Part shown: in pieces, positions 11,644 through 21,889 of the stretch
Layout: each line of letters starts with the position of its first letter
Numbering within the stretch: the first letter of the stretch is position 1
Assembly: GCA_029959085.1 (NCBI GenBank)
Contig: JARWIR010000043.1
Span: 3,782,001 to 3,846,000, forward strand
Source: Nemophila menziesii
Taxonomy: Eukaryota > Streptophyta > Magnoliopsida > Boraginales > Hydrophyllaceae
Direction of reading: 5' to 3'
DNA length: 64,000 nucleotides
The notes under the pieces: generated by a model
Told to the model about the DNA's origin: nothing
Database searches by the model: none
The model's input: the letters and a program-made list of their open reading frames with translations, nothing else
Translations under genes and position numbers: made by a program

Positions 11644-12063
11644 CAAACTTCAACAACCGACAATCTCACACGTGGAAGAGTAAGGCAGGGAAGGTGTATC
11701 TTCGGATCTTGGTGCAGGGACAAGTAGAGATCCGATTCTTATTAGAAAATCTTCTATCTTAATCTCTGATGATAAGACAACGAAGGGTAAGGGGCGAAGT
11801 ACCGGTCCGGTTCCTCTCATACCAGTAGTAGAAGTAGACCGCTCATCATCAGGATGATAAACTAACCTAAACAAGAGATCGTCTGAGAGAAAGGCTTGCC
11901 TTTTGCATATGTATGAGTAGGAGTGGAGTCGAACCACTCACAATGAGCCCTAGCCCCTCTTCTTATCAGTCCAGTGATAGGAGATAGAAGCTTTCTCTTG
12001 ATCGAGTGCATTCTATTAACTGAAATTGGGGTTCCCCTTATAAAGGCCTATTGCAAAAGCCAA
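11644..12063 (-). other. GC-richer block, possibly organelle-derived DNA (unit 1)
   Basis: About 420 bp of near-balanced base composition embedded in AT-rich MITE sequence. The minus strand has an open stretch of about 95 codons (11650-11937) without recognisable domain, and a T-arm-like segment GAGTGGTTCGACTCCACTC at about 11921-11939. Composition and codon texture resemble plant mitochondrial or plastid DNA, so a NUMT/NUPT is the best guess, but I cannot name the organellar locus. It is repeated at 20184-20603 and 27498-27924. Confidence 0.35.
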
Positions 12064-12431
12064 AGAAGAGTCAGCAACAAATCATTGGTCTAAGGGATAT
12101 TCAGCAACAAAGAATATTATATTCTTTGTTTTACCTTTACTACCAAATAAATAAAAAATTAGAGTAAATGCTAAAATACCCCCTAAACTATACAATAGGT
12201 ACTGATTACTCCTCTTCAACTTTTAAAATACATATATACCTCCCTTAAACTAATAGTTCGTTGTTGATTAACCCCCTCTTAATTTTGAAAATACATATTA
12301 AACTCACCTAAATTATAATTCGTTCATTTTTCAATTTAAGTAAAGCAAGATTGACCTTCACTCTCTCTTAAATGACTTAGGCATTGATTTGTCTATTAAA
12401 TGACTTAGACACTAATTTGTCTATTATTATA

Positions 12432-12686
12432 CTACCTTCATTCTATAATAATAGTCTTTTTAACCATAAATATATATTCCATAATATGTCACTTTTAAAG
12501 TTGCAAAGCAAAATAAATGATATTTTTCTTATTTTACCCTATTTTTAAAATCTTTTACCAACTAAATATTTAATTTTCTCTCTTATAGGGATATGTTGAT
12601 CATTTTATACTAAATTTAACCTACTTTTTATATTTCGTAATATATGTAAAAATCTCTAAAGAATCAATTATTTGGAATGGAGATAG
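12432..12686. mobile_element. Stowaway-type MITE (unit 1)
   Basis: It begins CTACCTTCATTCTATAATAATAG after a TA and ends CAATTATTTGGAATGGAGATAG. This is the usual Stowaway (Tc1/Mariner-type) inverted terminus. In units 2 and 3 it lies at 20978-21232 and 28295-28551; unit 3 retains TA on both sides. A related element lies at 43982-44254. Confidence 0.75.
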
Positions 12687-12803
12687 AAACGAATGCGCAA
12701 CTGCTAGAGTTGTGCTTGATTCCCTCTAAGATCACATGTTTTATTTTGTAATCTCGTTTTCTTAACGGCTTTATAAGCCTCTCATGTATGCAAAAAAAAA
12801 AAG
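12687..12803 (+). mobile_element. Short poly(A)-ending retro-insert, units 1 and 2 only
   Basis: About 115 bp starting AAACGAATGCGCAACTGC and ending in an 11-base A-run. It is present at 12687 and at about 21233 in unit 2. Unit 3 has a different short AT-rich sequence at this point. It looks like the 3' end of a 5'-truncated LINE. Its presence in two of three units is informative for the duplication history. Confidence 0.5.
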
Positions 12804-13345
12804 AAGGGTATAATACGTAACAAGATAAAAGGGGATAATCAACAACAAATTATTAATTTAAGGGAGATTTATATACTTGTTTAAAATTAAAAGAAATAAT
12901 CAGCAACTATTTTATTTTAAATTTTGTTTCCCTCTTGTTTTCAAATAAATAAAAAATAATAATATTAAATCATCTTCATTATTGATGTGATATTGAGATT
13001 ATCTTATTATACACTTTTGATTAGAGTTCCTTAATAGATAATCTAGACTCCTTAAAATCTTGTGTTCTTTCAGGTCATACAAATTACAAATCGTAACTTC
13101 TTTTATTCTTTTTTAGTATATTCATCTTTTGGTTTAGCTTCTAACATGCAAGTAGAATTTAATTCCACCGGGAATATAAAGAAAAGGGTGGAGCTGAACT
13201 TGGAAATGAACAAGAGTCTTCAAGAGTGGATTTTAGGAACTAAAAGTTACATGGCATTCAAAAATTCCCATAAACATGAAGTACTTGAAAATAAACAATT
13301 TTTCTAAAAGAAAAGAAAAAAAACTTGCTAGCATTCACATGATCA

Positions 13346-15812
13346 TCAACAATAGGGTAGCTCCCACCAAATAGGCACGATTTGTGCTTCATCTAAGAGA
13401 TGGTTGGTCTCAGAAAAATGCCTGTTGAATAAATTTAAAAGTAGAAAAGTAAGACAAGATGATGAAATTATTTTCAACAAAAACAAACACTACACTTGTG
13501 TCAACATCATAGTTCACGAATCGTGAATCGTATCGAGAATCGAAATGTTATTTGTTTGAATCGTGAATCGTATCGAATCGCGAATCGTAACGATTCGTCT
13601 CTTAATTGAAAAAATATAATATATATTATATTCATGATTTTTTAAACTCTAAAAAATAAAATAAAAAATACACTTTTTTTGTCTAACTATAGTTTTACAT
13701 AGATTTGTTTTTTTAAAAGCTAAAATATTTCACTCCATTTTTTAATCTATTAATTTTAATTAGTACCACATTTAGTTATTCTACTATATAAACTTTTGAA
13801 CATGTTTTCTTTTATCTGTACATATTCCATCGTTAATATATTAATATTAAAGTTCAATCTATCAATTCAAAATAATAAACTCATCCATTATACATTTTTA
13901 AAAAAAACACCTTATAAAAGCAAATAAGTTAAACAGAAGATATAACATCAGAACTTCTTCGGAAAAAACAGCAGAATAGAAAAAAGAGATTTTCATTTTC
14001 AATCACAGTGAAAAAAAATCAAAAAACCTGAAGAAACAATGAAAGTATGAAACAATCCTCTGCTTTTCTAGTTTTCTTCCATAACCTTAATCCATGGTAA
14101 GTTTTGTTATCAAGGTATATTAACAAATAGAAAATTTGGATTAATTGTTAGGTTAAATTAATTAAAGATTTACAGTAACGGTTTTATTTACTTTTTCCTT
14201 TTTTTATTTCTGATATGGGCCTGGGCTTGAGTATGAACGGGCTTGAGTATGAATCGCGATGCGATTCGAGTCAATGCGATACCTAACGGTTCAAGACGAT
14301 TCATATACGATCCAAGACTGAAACCGATTCATAGCCTGATTTGTATCGTTACAGCCTTGCATCGCAATCGTATCGTACGATTCAGATCGTGAATCGTACG
14401 ATATCGTGAACACTGGTCAACATTACCTGCATTCCACAAATTTTTCGTCTTGGGGTTGATGATCAAATTTAAGGACCGAATGCTTAGTAGTATCGATGAG
14501 CCTGCATTATAGGATATTATCACACAAACTAACTTTTCACTAATTGTGATGAATAAAAATGTACCTCTCTACTTTATGGACAGACTTTCCCCAAAGAAGA
14601 AAAACAACTCTTGTTGTTTTTTTGTCTGAAATAGTTTGAATTATAGCATCAGTAAAATGCTCCCAACCTTTTTCTACATGAGACTGGTCTGTTGCAACTG
14701 TGAGGGTAAGAAAGGAAGCAATGATCAATCTAAAGTAATAAAATGCTAAATCAATATAAGGCTTCAGCTAAAGATGACATTTAATGGAAATATATTCGCG
14801 CATACCTGTCAGAACCGTATTGAGCAATAAAACACCCTAAATAGTCACAAATAAAAGTCATTAAAATCTATCTATATTGATTATTGAAAAGGAAAAGTCA
14901 CCATTATACCTCATAAGCCCAATTCTGTAAATTACCCTGTAACGGAACATTATATCCCAAGTCCAGTTTCAGTGCCTTATGCATATATAAGGCATTTTTG
15001 CTAATCTTTGTATCCTCAGGGACAGAGAAACAAAGTCCCATTGCTTGATTGGACACCTCAGGTTCCTGTTATTTGTTACTAGTATTAATTAAACAATAAC
15101 AAAATTTAATTTCTACTTAGTATCACAAAAATGCAAATTAGAGTTGAGATAACCTGGCCAATGATCACGACTTTTACATTATCCAGCGCAGTGGAATTAA
15201 GTGCATTAAACCATAACTCTCTAGGGGGATAAATCGTCGCATTTCTCTCAGATTCTTTCTTCAAAAAATCATCGATTACTCCTAATTTTTCTTTAACGGC
15301 ACTCCAAGACTCTTCAACTAATAAATCTTCCAATCTTACCGTCGTACCTGAATAAACCATATATATTTTTACTTTTAACTTTTCAATTGAATTAAAAAGA
15401 CTAATTATAGTATAGAAAATAAACCTGAAGTAATTAATTTCTTAATTTTTTCTTGATTTTTTTCCGCCTTTGTCATTGAACGGTAAAACTGGACTTTAGA
15501 GTCTACTTGCATTTCCTGTTTACGATCTAACTCATCGATGTACTCCTTTGATTTCCTCGACCGATACGCGAAATCTTCATCATATTTTGTATCTCTTTCT
15601 GGAAGAGGATCCTTTAACCACTTATTAAAATCATGGTCATTGTGTTCTTTCTTCAAATGAGAGTCGAGTGAGAGATTGGATTTAAAATTTTTTGAACATA
15701 ATGGGCAGACATGAAATGTACCACCATCTCTAATTTTTTTTCTGTAAGCGGTCTCGGTCTCCTGCTCTTCGTTTGTACCAGATGTTCCGACTGGAAGAAG
15801 TTTAGGCGGCAT
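13346..15812 (-). CDS. C2H2 zinc finger-UNG-like fusion protein, copy 1
   Basis: Seven exons, all GT-AG, in coding order: 15425-15812, 15154-15347, 14910-15065, 14806-14836, 14565-14697, 14427-14501, 13346-13421. Together they encode 350 residues. The ATG at 15810-15812 is the first ATG in the leader. Residues 36-57 form a C-x2-C-x12-H-x4-H zinc finger. A charged linker reaches DLLVEESW, the usual entry into a family-1 uracil-DNA glycosylase fold, which continues to the HFSETNHLL C terminus. The water-activating motif GQDPYH reads GQEPEV (193-198), and the HPS loop reads DHQPQ (314-318), three residues short. Phe207 and Asn252 of the uracil pocket are kept. So the fold is recognisable but glycosylase activity is doubtful. 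No transit peptide is evident, so nuclear action is likely. A hAT element lies in the last intron and a MITE lies upstream. Confidence 0.85.
13508..14415. mobile_element. Non-autonomous hAT element in last intron of copy 1
   Basis: It is flanked by an 8-bp duplication GTCAACAT (13500-13507 and 14416-14423). Units 2 and 3 have the empty site with one GTCAACAT. The ends are CATAGTTCACGA and, inverted, CAGTGTTCACGA. Subterminal regions are packed with GAATCGTGAATCG-type repeats in both orientations. The element is 908 bp with no transposase frame. It sits about 10 bases inside the last intron of the UNG-like gene, next to the donor site. Confidence 0.93.
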
Positions 15813-16015
15813 TTCTCTCAGTAGTCTCTCTGAGAAATATATTAGTAGGAAGCACGCCAATTAAAGCTCTGGGAAACAACAATTAATTGCAATAAAGTGA
15901 TTTTTTACCTTAATATATGCTCGGTGTAACGGGTTGTCGGAAGTGAAGAATAATCTGGGCAGCGATGGATGCCGGTGGTCGTGGTCGGACAGCAGCAGTT
16001 TTAGGGTTTTGTTTA
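15813..16015 (-). promoter_or_regulatory. 5' leader with telo-box, copy 1 (same in copies 2 and 3)
   Basis: The leader between the telo-box-like AAACCCTAAAA (minus strand, about 15999-16010) and the start codon contains no ATG. This supports the start chosen for the zinc finger-UNG-like protein. Telo-boxes are common near the transcription start of plant replication, repair and translation genes. The same motif occurs upstream of copies 2 (about 23627-23638) and 3 (about 31119-31130). No TATA box was assigned. Confidence 0.5.
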
Positions 16016-16120
16016 AGTGACTCAGAGGAGGAGTTGAGTTTTTATGTTTTTATATTTTCTCCAACGTATTCTTACACCTTTTCGAAAAGGAAAATGTGTG
16101 TCCAAAAAAAGAAAAATGTA

Positions 16121-16382
16121 GGCCCCGTTTGGTTTGTAAAAATAATGGGTGTTTTTTGTTTTCATTTTCTATATTTTCCAAAATGTTACTGAAAACGTGT
16201 TTGGCTAAAGAAAATGAAAACAGTTTTCCGGAAAATAAAATGAAAACAGTGCTATATTAGAGAATGTGAAATTGACGTTTTCCATATTTTCTAAAAATAT
16301 TGAAAATGAAAACGGAAATCATTTTCTAAAAATGTATTCTGAAAACAAAAATAGAAAATGTTTTCATAAACCAAACAGGGCC
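16121..16382. mobile_element. PIF/Harbinger-like MITE upstream of copy 1
   Basis: Ends GGCCCCGTTTGGTTTGT and inverse of GGCCCTGTTTGGTTTATG. The 3-bp duplication GTA (16118-16120 and 16383-16385) is confirmed by the empty site in unit 2 (about 23751-23765). Length is 262 bp. It lies about 310 bp upstream of the copy-1 start codon. A degraded relative lies at 44379-44634. Confidence 0.88.
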
Positions 16383-16749
16383 GTAATGTTGGGATTTAGG
16401 AAAATATTGATTAATCAAATGATATATACAAAATCAAGTAGCGGATGGGCTACTTCTAAAAGAAATCAAATGATATATACAAAATCAAGTATGATGGTAA
16501 GATTTGTAATAAACTGATTATATGTTCATGAACAGGGTAGTCTGGCTTCACTCTTCCCTTGATTTAGTGACTTATAACTTATATTTAGATAAGATTGATT
16601 TTTTTTTTTTTTGGACATGATAAGATTGATATTTGAATGGCCACTTGTTATTGATTTTCATACTGTACAATTTACAACTTAATTCTGTATTTTTTTTGCC
16701 AATAAGTTTGTATATTCATTTGTTTCTATGTAGATAAAATTCATCTCAA

Positions 16750-17990
16750 TACCAAGATATCTTGTTAACATTTCTACACAATCTCGCCCAATGTTACAAG
16801 CCTAATTCATGGAGTTATCACTACCCTTCACTAGTACGTGAAACTCCCTGGAATCAGTCTCAACATATAACTTTTCAGTACCTCAACCTATTGTCCATTT
16901 CAACCCATAGTGTAGCGCAAGTATTTCAGACCTAAACGCGGATTCAGACACGCAAGCACCAGAAAACCAGCGATATAATCCCCGTCTCCATCTCTAATTA
17001 ATCCACCAATCTCTGTCTTATTGCACGCAAAATCGCAGCTCCTATCTATATTAAGCTTGGGTTACCTTTGAGGTATAACCCATTTGATTAGTGTGTTCTG
17101 TGCCGACTTAATGACTCATCCATCACATTCCTTGCCCCATGCTAACACAAAGTCACTCGCCCTTTTAATTATATCTCGAGTTACCTCGTCAAGGCGTGGA
17201 CTAAACGAGGGATTATTAAACAAAGCATAATTTCTCCTTGTCCATATCACATCTAATGCAGCTGAGAATATTAATGACCACTCTAATCCTCCAAAGCCCG
17301 ATTTCTCATTTAAATCTACCTGCAACCACTTCTTTAATGCGAAGGAAATATGACCTGCAGCTCCTGGAATCCTCTCAGCAGGCTCGGACCAGGAGCTAAA
17401 CATTTCGTGTATCTGTAGCATATCATTTGAGAAATTAGTTCTCTGTCCAATGTAGCCTAGAGTCAACCCCATAACCCCTTTTAAAAATAATAAAATCATT
17501 ATTGCTTGTATTTCCAAGGATGAATCAGGTTTATAGGTAGAATACAAATCTTGGATGATTGCAGCTGATGGACCATTAGAAGTTAAAGCACTCGAAATCT
17601 TGAAGGCATGTCTACTTGCAAAGAGTTATGGAGACAAGTTTTGTATTATAGAGAATGATTGCAAGAATATAATGGCCCACTTAGCTAATAATTTAAACAT
17701 TCGTAATCCCTTAATTTGTAATACATGCGTAGTACTTACTTTATTTTGGAACTTTGTACTCCTATTTTCTCCATTGCAAGGAGAGAAAGAAATTTAGCAG
17801 TTGATTGGTTGGTCAAGAACACGCTTGTAGGCAATGTACTTAGGGATTCTTTAAATCTTTTGCCAACCCAATTAGTTAGAATATTAGAAAACGATGTCTT
17901 ACCTTTCGGGATAGGCTAACTGGTTTTACTTATTTATAAATGCAAGATTTTAGAACAAAAAAAAGTATGACTTTTTTGGTGGTAGGTTTA
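16750..17990. mobile_element. Head-to-head LINE RNase H fragments, unit 1
   Basis: Minus strand 17550 down to about 16830 reads the end of a LINE zinc-binding region (SWSEPAERI..ALDVIWTRRN) and a broken RNase H start. Plus strand 17552-17919 reads the rest of an RNase H domain (GPLEVKALEILKACLLAK, then CIIENDCKNIM, then RRERNLAVDWLVKNTL). The two meet at about 17550 in opposite orientation. Both are disrupted. Confidence 0.75.
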
Positions 17991-18259
17991 TCATTACTGA
18001 TGTCTCCTTTTTTTTTGTGATATGTCTATTATATTCACGAGACATCTTTTGTAGGGTTTATTGGGCCTAAGTGAGGGATCTTTTGTAGTGAGCGAAGGTA
18101 AAACCCTCGATGAAAAATACTTTTTCGATGAAACCTACCGTTAAGGGAAATAGCCCACCTAGGCGTACATCTTGGCACATAAAAAAACACATTTGACGGT
18201 CCAATGGAGCGAGAACGTGAGAGACCAATGGCAAAAATTATTCGCAACCCTGCTTATGA

Positions 18260-18425
18260 AATTGATGATGTTATTATTTGGTGGGTTGTGCGTTATTATT
18301 TGGGGGGTTGTGTGTTATTAGTAGGTGGGTTATATACCCGACTTGGTGGATTGAATATCCAAGGTGGATTGTGTGTTATTATTAGGTGGGATGTATTCTA
18401 CATTTGGTGGGTTGTTTAGCCATTT
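18260..18425 (+). repeat. GGTGGGTTGTG-type degenerate minisatellite (units 1-3)
   Basis: Irregular repeats of GGTGGGTTGTGTGTTATTAT over about 160 bp, G-rich on the plus strand. Copies lie at about 25600-25765 and 33945-34110. The G-runs could support G-quadruplex-like structure; this is inference. Confidence 0.6.
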
Positions 18426-18431
18426 GGACCC

Positions 18432-19497
18432 TTAGTTTGTTAAAGCCTTCAATCAGAGAATTATCACTGAAACCGAGAAACGAAGAGCCCTCAAAACCAA
18501 GGGTCTTCGAAATGGCTCAGTGCCTAGCTTCCTTTGCAAGTTTATTCGCTTGACCAGTTAACTTTCTATGGATGTGAAGAAAAGTTAACCTAGTTCTTTG
18601 GCCATCCGAATGATCTTCCAAATGGTCGGCTTGAATTTTCAAACTTGCAACTAACAGCTGTCTAATACCACAGATCACGTCCAGGTTATCCGAGAAGATG
18701 ATATTTCCCTCTCTCGGGGAATCTGCACATTTACTAGTGGCTTTAAGTACAACAAACGCTTCACCTTCTATGATTGAGTCGTAGAAAATCGTGTCTTTAA
18801 TCACGGTTCTGCATCTTGAATTAATGTTGTATTGAACAATTTCAATTCATGTAGGTTCATATGGCTTCCTGAAGGATGCATCGCAATAAAATTAGATAAA
18901 GTCGTCCCTTTCTTGAACCCGATCATCTTGACTTGGTTCTTCTCGTGGTATTGCTACGTTGTTGATAAAAGATTCCTACAATTTAAACCATGAAGTCCAC
19001 TCATTAATTTGTTAGTACAAAATATAATAATATATCCCTTTATATTAATATTCTCGTGGACCGTTTTTATTTTTACTTTCCATATGTTCAACAAATTTAT
19101 CATAACATAATGGGTCAATTACCCATGGGGTCTTAGAAATTATTGTAGTGCCACATAGGATTCAGTCAATTCCTCTCTCCTTTTTAGAGGCTAATAAGAT
19201 GTTCAATGTCATAACTACCCTTCTAGTTCATATAAGGAAAAATATAGGTTTCTCTTTCTCCCCCACTACCATTACTCTCTCTCCTCCATTACCTTTAATC
19301 TCTCTCATCTTTTATCATTTTCTCTCTCTCATCTTTCATTAGCTCCGACCACCACCGGCCACCGCCGGAAAAAGTTCTGAGCGTGGAAAAAAGTTCGGAG
19401 CGTAGAAAAAAGTTCTGAGCCTGGGGTATTGAGCATGGTCTTTTGAGCATGAAAAAAGTTGCTAAGTATCGGAAAAAGTTCTGAGCGTCGAAATAAG
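18432..19497 (-). mobile_element. Segment F copy 2 (LINE RNase H fragment), end of unit 1
   Basis: Homologous to 4496-5590. The minus frame 18517-18804 keeps the RNase H tail but carries a small shift relative to copy 1. Near-identical to 25776-26815. Confidence 0.75.
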
Positions 19498-20183
19498 ATA
19501 TAATAAACCTGTGAATCATCATCAAAATAAGATATAATTAACCTGTGAATCATCATCAAAATAAGACTAGAGCACAATTAATAAGCTCAAAAATCCCAAC
19601 TCAATAATATTTCCCACAATGGTGGACCCACCACCCCAAACTCAAGCTCTAAAACACTTGTCTATGCATCGCAATTCGAGTGCGGGTCATATGGAAAAGT
19701 CCTATAATCTAAAGGGATATAACTTATAATGTGGCTAATAAAAAGGCTAGAAGGGGCAGAGAAAGATATCAAACATAATAAATAGACAGCAAGCTAAAAG
19801 GCAACAAGGGCTTATACAATAGTTACTGATACCCCTTTCAACTTTTGAAATACATATACCTTCCTTAAACTAACAATTTGTTGTTTACCTCCCTCAATTT
19901 TGAAAATACATATGAACAACCTTCCTTAAACTAATAATTTGTTTTTTATTACACCTCTTCCATCCATTTTTCAATTAAACTTAAGCGAGAGTGACCTTCA
20001 TTCTCTTAAATTTCTTGGGCACTGATTTACCTATTATTCCATTACTTTATATCCTTACAAAATTCTTGTATTATGTATATATAGAGAGGGTATAATAGGT
20101 AACCATTGTCCAAGTCATTTGTGAGAGAGTGAAGATCCCTCTCAGTTTAGTTTAACTGAAAAATGGATGAAAAGGGATACAAC

Positions 20184-20603
20184 CAAACTTCAACAACCGA
20201 CAATCTCACACGTGGAAGAGTAAGGCAGGGAAGGCGTATCTTCGGATCTTGGTGCAGGGACAAGTAGAGATCCGATTCTTATTAGAAAATCTTCGATCTT
20301 AATCTTTGATGATAAGACAACGAAGGGTAAGGGGCGAAGTACCGGTCCGGTTCCTCTCATACCAGTAGTAGAAGTAGACCACTCATCATCAGGATGATAA
20401 ACTAACCTAAACAAGAGATCGTTTGAGAGAAAGGCTTGCCTTTTGCATATGTATGAGTAGGAGTGGAGTCGAACCACTCACAATAAGCCCTAGCCCCTCT
20501 TCTTATCAGTCCTGTGATAGGAGATAGAAGCTTCCTCTTGATCGAGTGCATTCTATTAACTGAAATTGGGGTTCCCCATATAAGGGCCTATTGCAAAAGC
20601 CAA
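20184..20603 (-). other. Organelle-like block, unit 2 copy
   Basis: Copy of the block at 11644-12063 with a few substitutions. The roughly 95-codon minus frame (20190-20477) stays open. Confidence 0.35.
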
Positions 20604-20977
20604 AGAAGAGTCAGCAACAAATCATTGGTCTAAGGGATATTCAACAACAAAGAATATTATATTCTTTGTTTTACCTTTACTGCCATCTACCAAATAAATA
20701 AAAAATTAAAGTAAATACTAAAATACCCCTTAAACTATACAATAGGTACTGATTACTCCCCTTCAACTTTTAAAATACATATATACCTCCCTTAAACTAA
20801 TAGTTCGTTGTTGATTACCCCCTCTCAATTTTGAAAATACATATTAAACTCACCTAAATTATAATTCGTTCATTTTTCAATTTAAGTAAAGCAAGATTGA
20901 CCTTCACTCTCTCTTAAATGACTTAGGCATTGATTTGTCTATTAAATGACTTAGACACTAATTTGTCTATTATTATA

Positions 20978-21232
20978 CTACCTTCATTCTATAATAATAG
21001 TCTTTTTAACCATAAATATATATTCCATAATATGTCACTTTTAAAGTTGCAAAGCAAAATAAATGATATTTTTCTTATTTTACCCTATTTTTAAAATCTT
21101 TTACCAACTAAATATTTAATTTTCTCTCTTATAGGGATATGTTGATCATTTTATACTAAATTTAACCTACTTTTTATATTTCTTAATATATGTAAAAATC
21201 TCTAAAGAATCAATTATTTGGAATGGAGATAG
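20978..21232. mobile_element. Stowaway-type MITE (unit 2)
   Basis: Same element and position as in unit 1. As in unit 1 it is followed by about 115 bp ending in an A-run at about 21339-21350 that unit 3 lacks. Confidence 0.75.
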
Positions 21233-21889
21233 AAACGAATGCGCAACTGCTAGAGTTGTGCTTGATTCCCTCTAAGATCACATGTTTTATTTTGTAATCT
21301 CGTTTTCTTAACGGCTTTATAAGCCTCTCATGTATGCAAAAAAAAAAAGAAGGGTATAATACGTAACAAGATAAAAGGGGATAATCAACAACAAATTATT
21401 AATTTAAGGGAGATTTATATACTTGTTTAAAATTAAAAGAAATAATCAGCAACTATTTTATTTTAAATTTTGTTTCCCTCTTGTTTTCAAATAAATAAAA
21501 AATAATAATATTAAATCATCTTCATTATTGATGTGATATTGAGATTATCTTATTATACACTTTTGATTAGAGTTCCTTAATAGATAATCTAGACTCCTTA
21601 AAATCTTGTGTTCTTTCAGGTCATACAAATTACAAATCGTAACTTCTTTTATTCTTTTTTAGTATATTCATCTTTTGGTTTAGCTTCTAACATGCAAGTA
21701 GAATTTAATTCCACCGGGAATATAAAGAAAAGGGTGGAGCTGAACTTGGAAATGAACAAGAGTCTTCAAGAGTGGATTTTAGGAACTAAAAGTTACATGG
21801 CATTCAAAAATTCCCATAAACATGAAGTACTTGAAAATAAACAATTTTTCTAAAAGAAAAAAAAAAAAAACTTGCTAGCATTCACATGA

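Larger units (their letters stand above)
11270..12910. mobile_element. Inverted-repeat MITE cluster (unit 1; also in units 2 and 3)
   Basis: The block around CTTCCATCCATTTTTCAATTAAAC..GAGAGTGACCTTCACTCTC (11420-11480) recurs inverted at 11580-11640. The block with TACCTCCCTTAAACTAATAG..TTGTTGTTGATTA (12170-12290) recurs inverted at 12815-12905. These are terminal repeats of related MITEs interrupted by an organelle-like block and by a Stowaway. Equivalent positions are 19805-21440 and 27125-28690. Confidence 0.6.

Noticed and set aside
11650..11937. Minus-strand 95-codon frame in the organelle-like block as a gene
   Set aside because: No domain, and the unit-3 copy has a stop. Kept only as part of a possible organelle-derived block.
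13062..13307. Plus-strand 81-codon frame repeated in all three units (also 21608-21853, 29085-29330)
   Set aside because: It lies directly behind the stop codon of the minus-strand UNG-like gene, in its likely 3' untranslated region. It starts without an ATG in good context and shows no domain. Its conservation is explained by the recent duplication.
15813..15860. Upstream extension of the zinc finger-UNG-like protein
   Set aside because: The extra codons begin at TTG, not ATG, and differ between copies. The conserved first ATG at 15812 is preferred.
15869..15908. Possible intron in the 5' leader of copy 1 (GT..CAG)
   Set aside because: Only 40 bases, below the usual plant minimum, and the acceptor is not conserved in copy 3.
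15965..16192. Plus-strand frame beginning MDAGGRGRTAAV opposite the UNG-like gene leader
   Set aside because: It overlaps the 5' leader and telo-box of the minus-strand gene, and the frame changes completely between copies because of the MITE in copy 1. Treated as a chance antisense frame.
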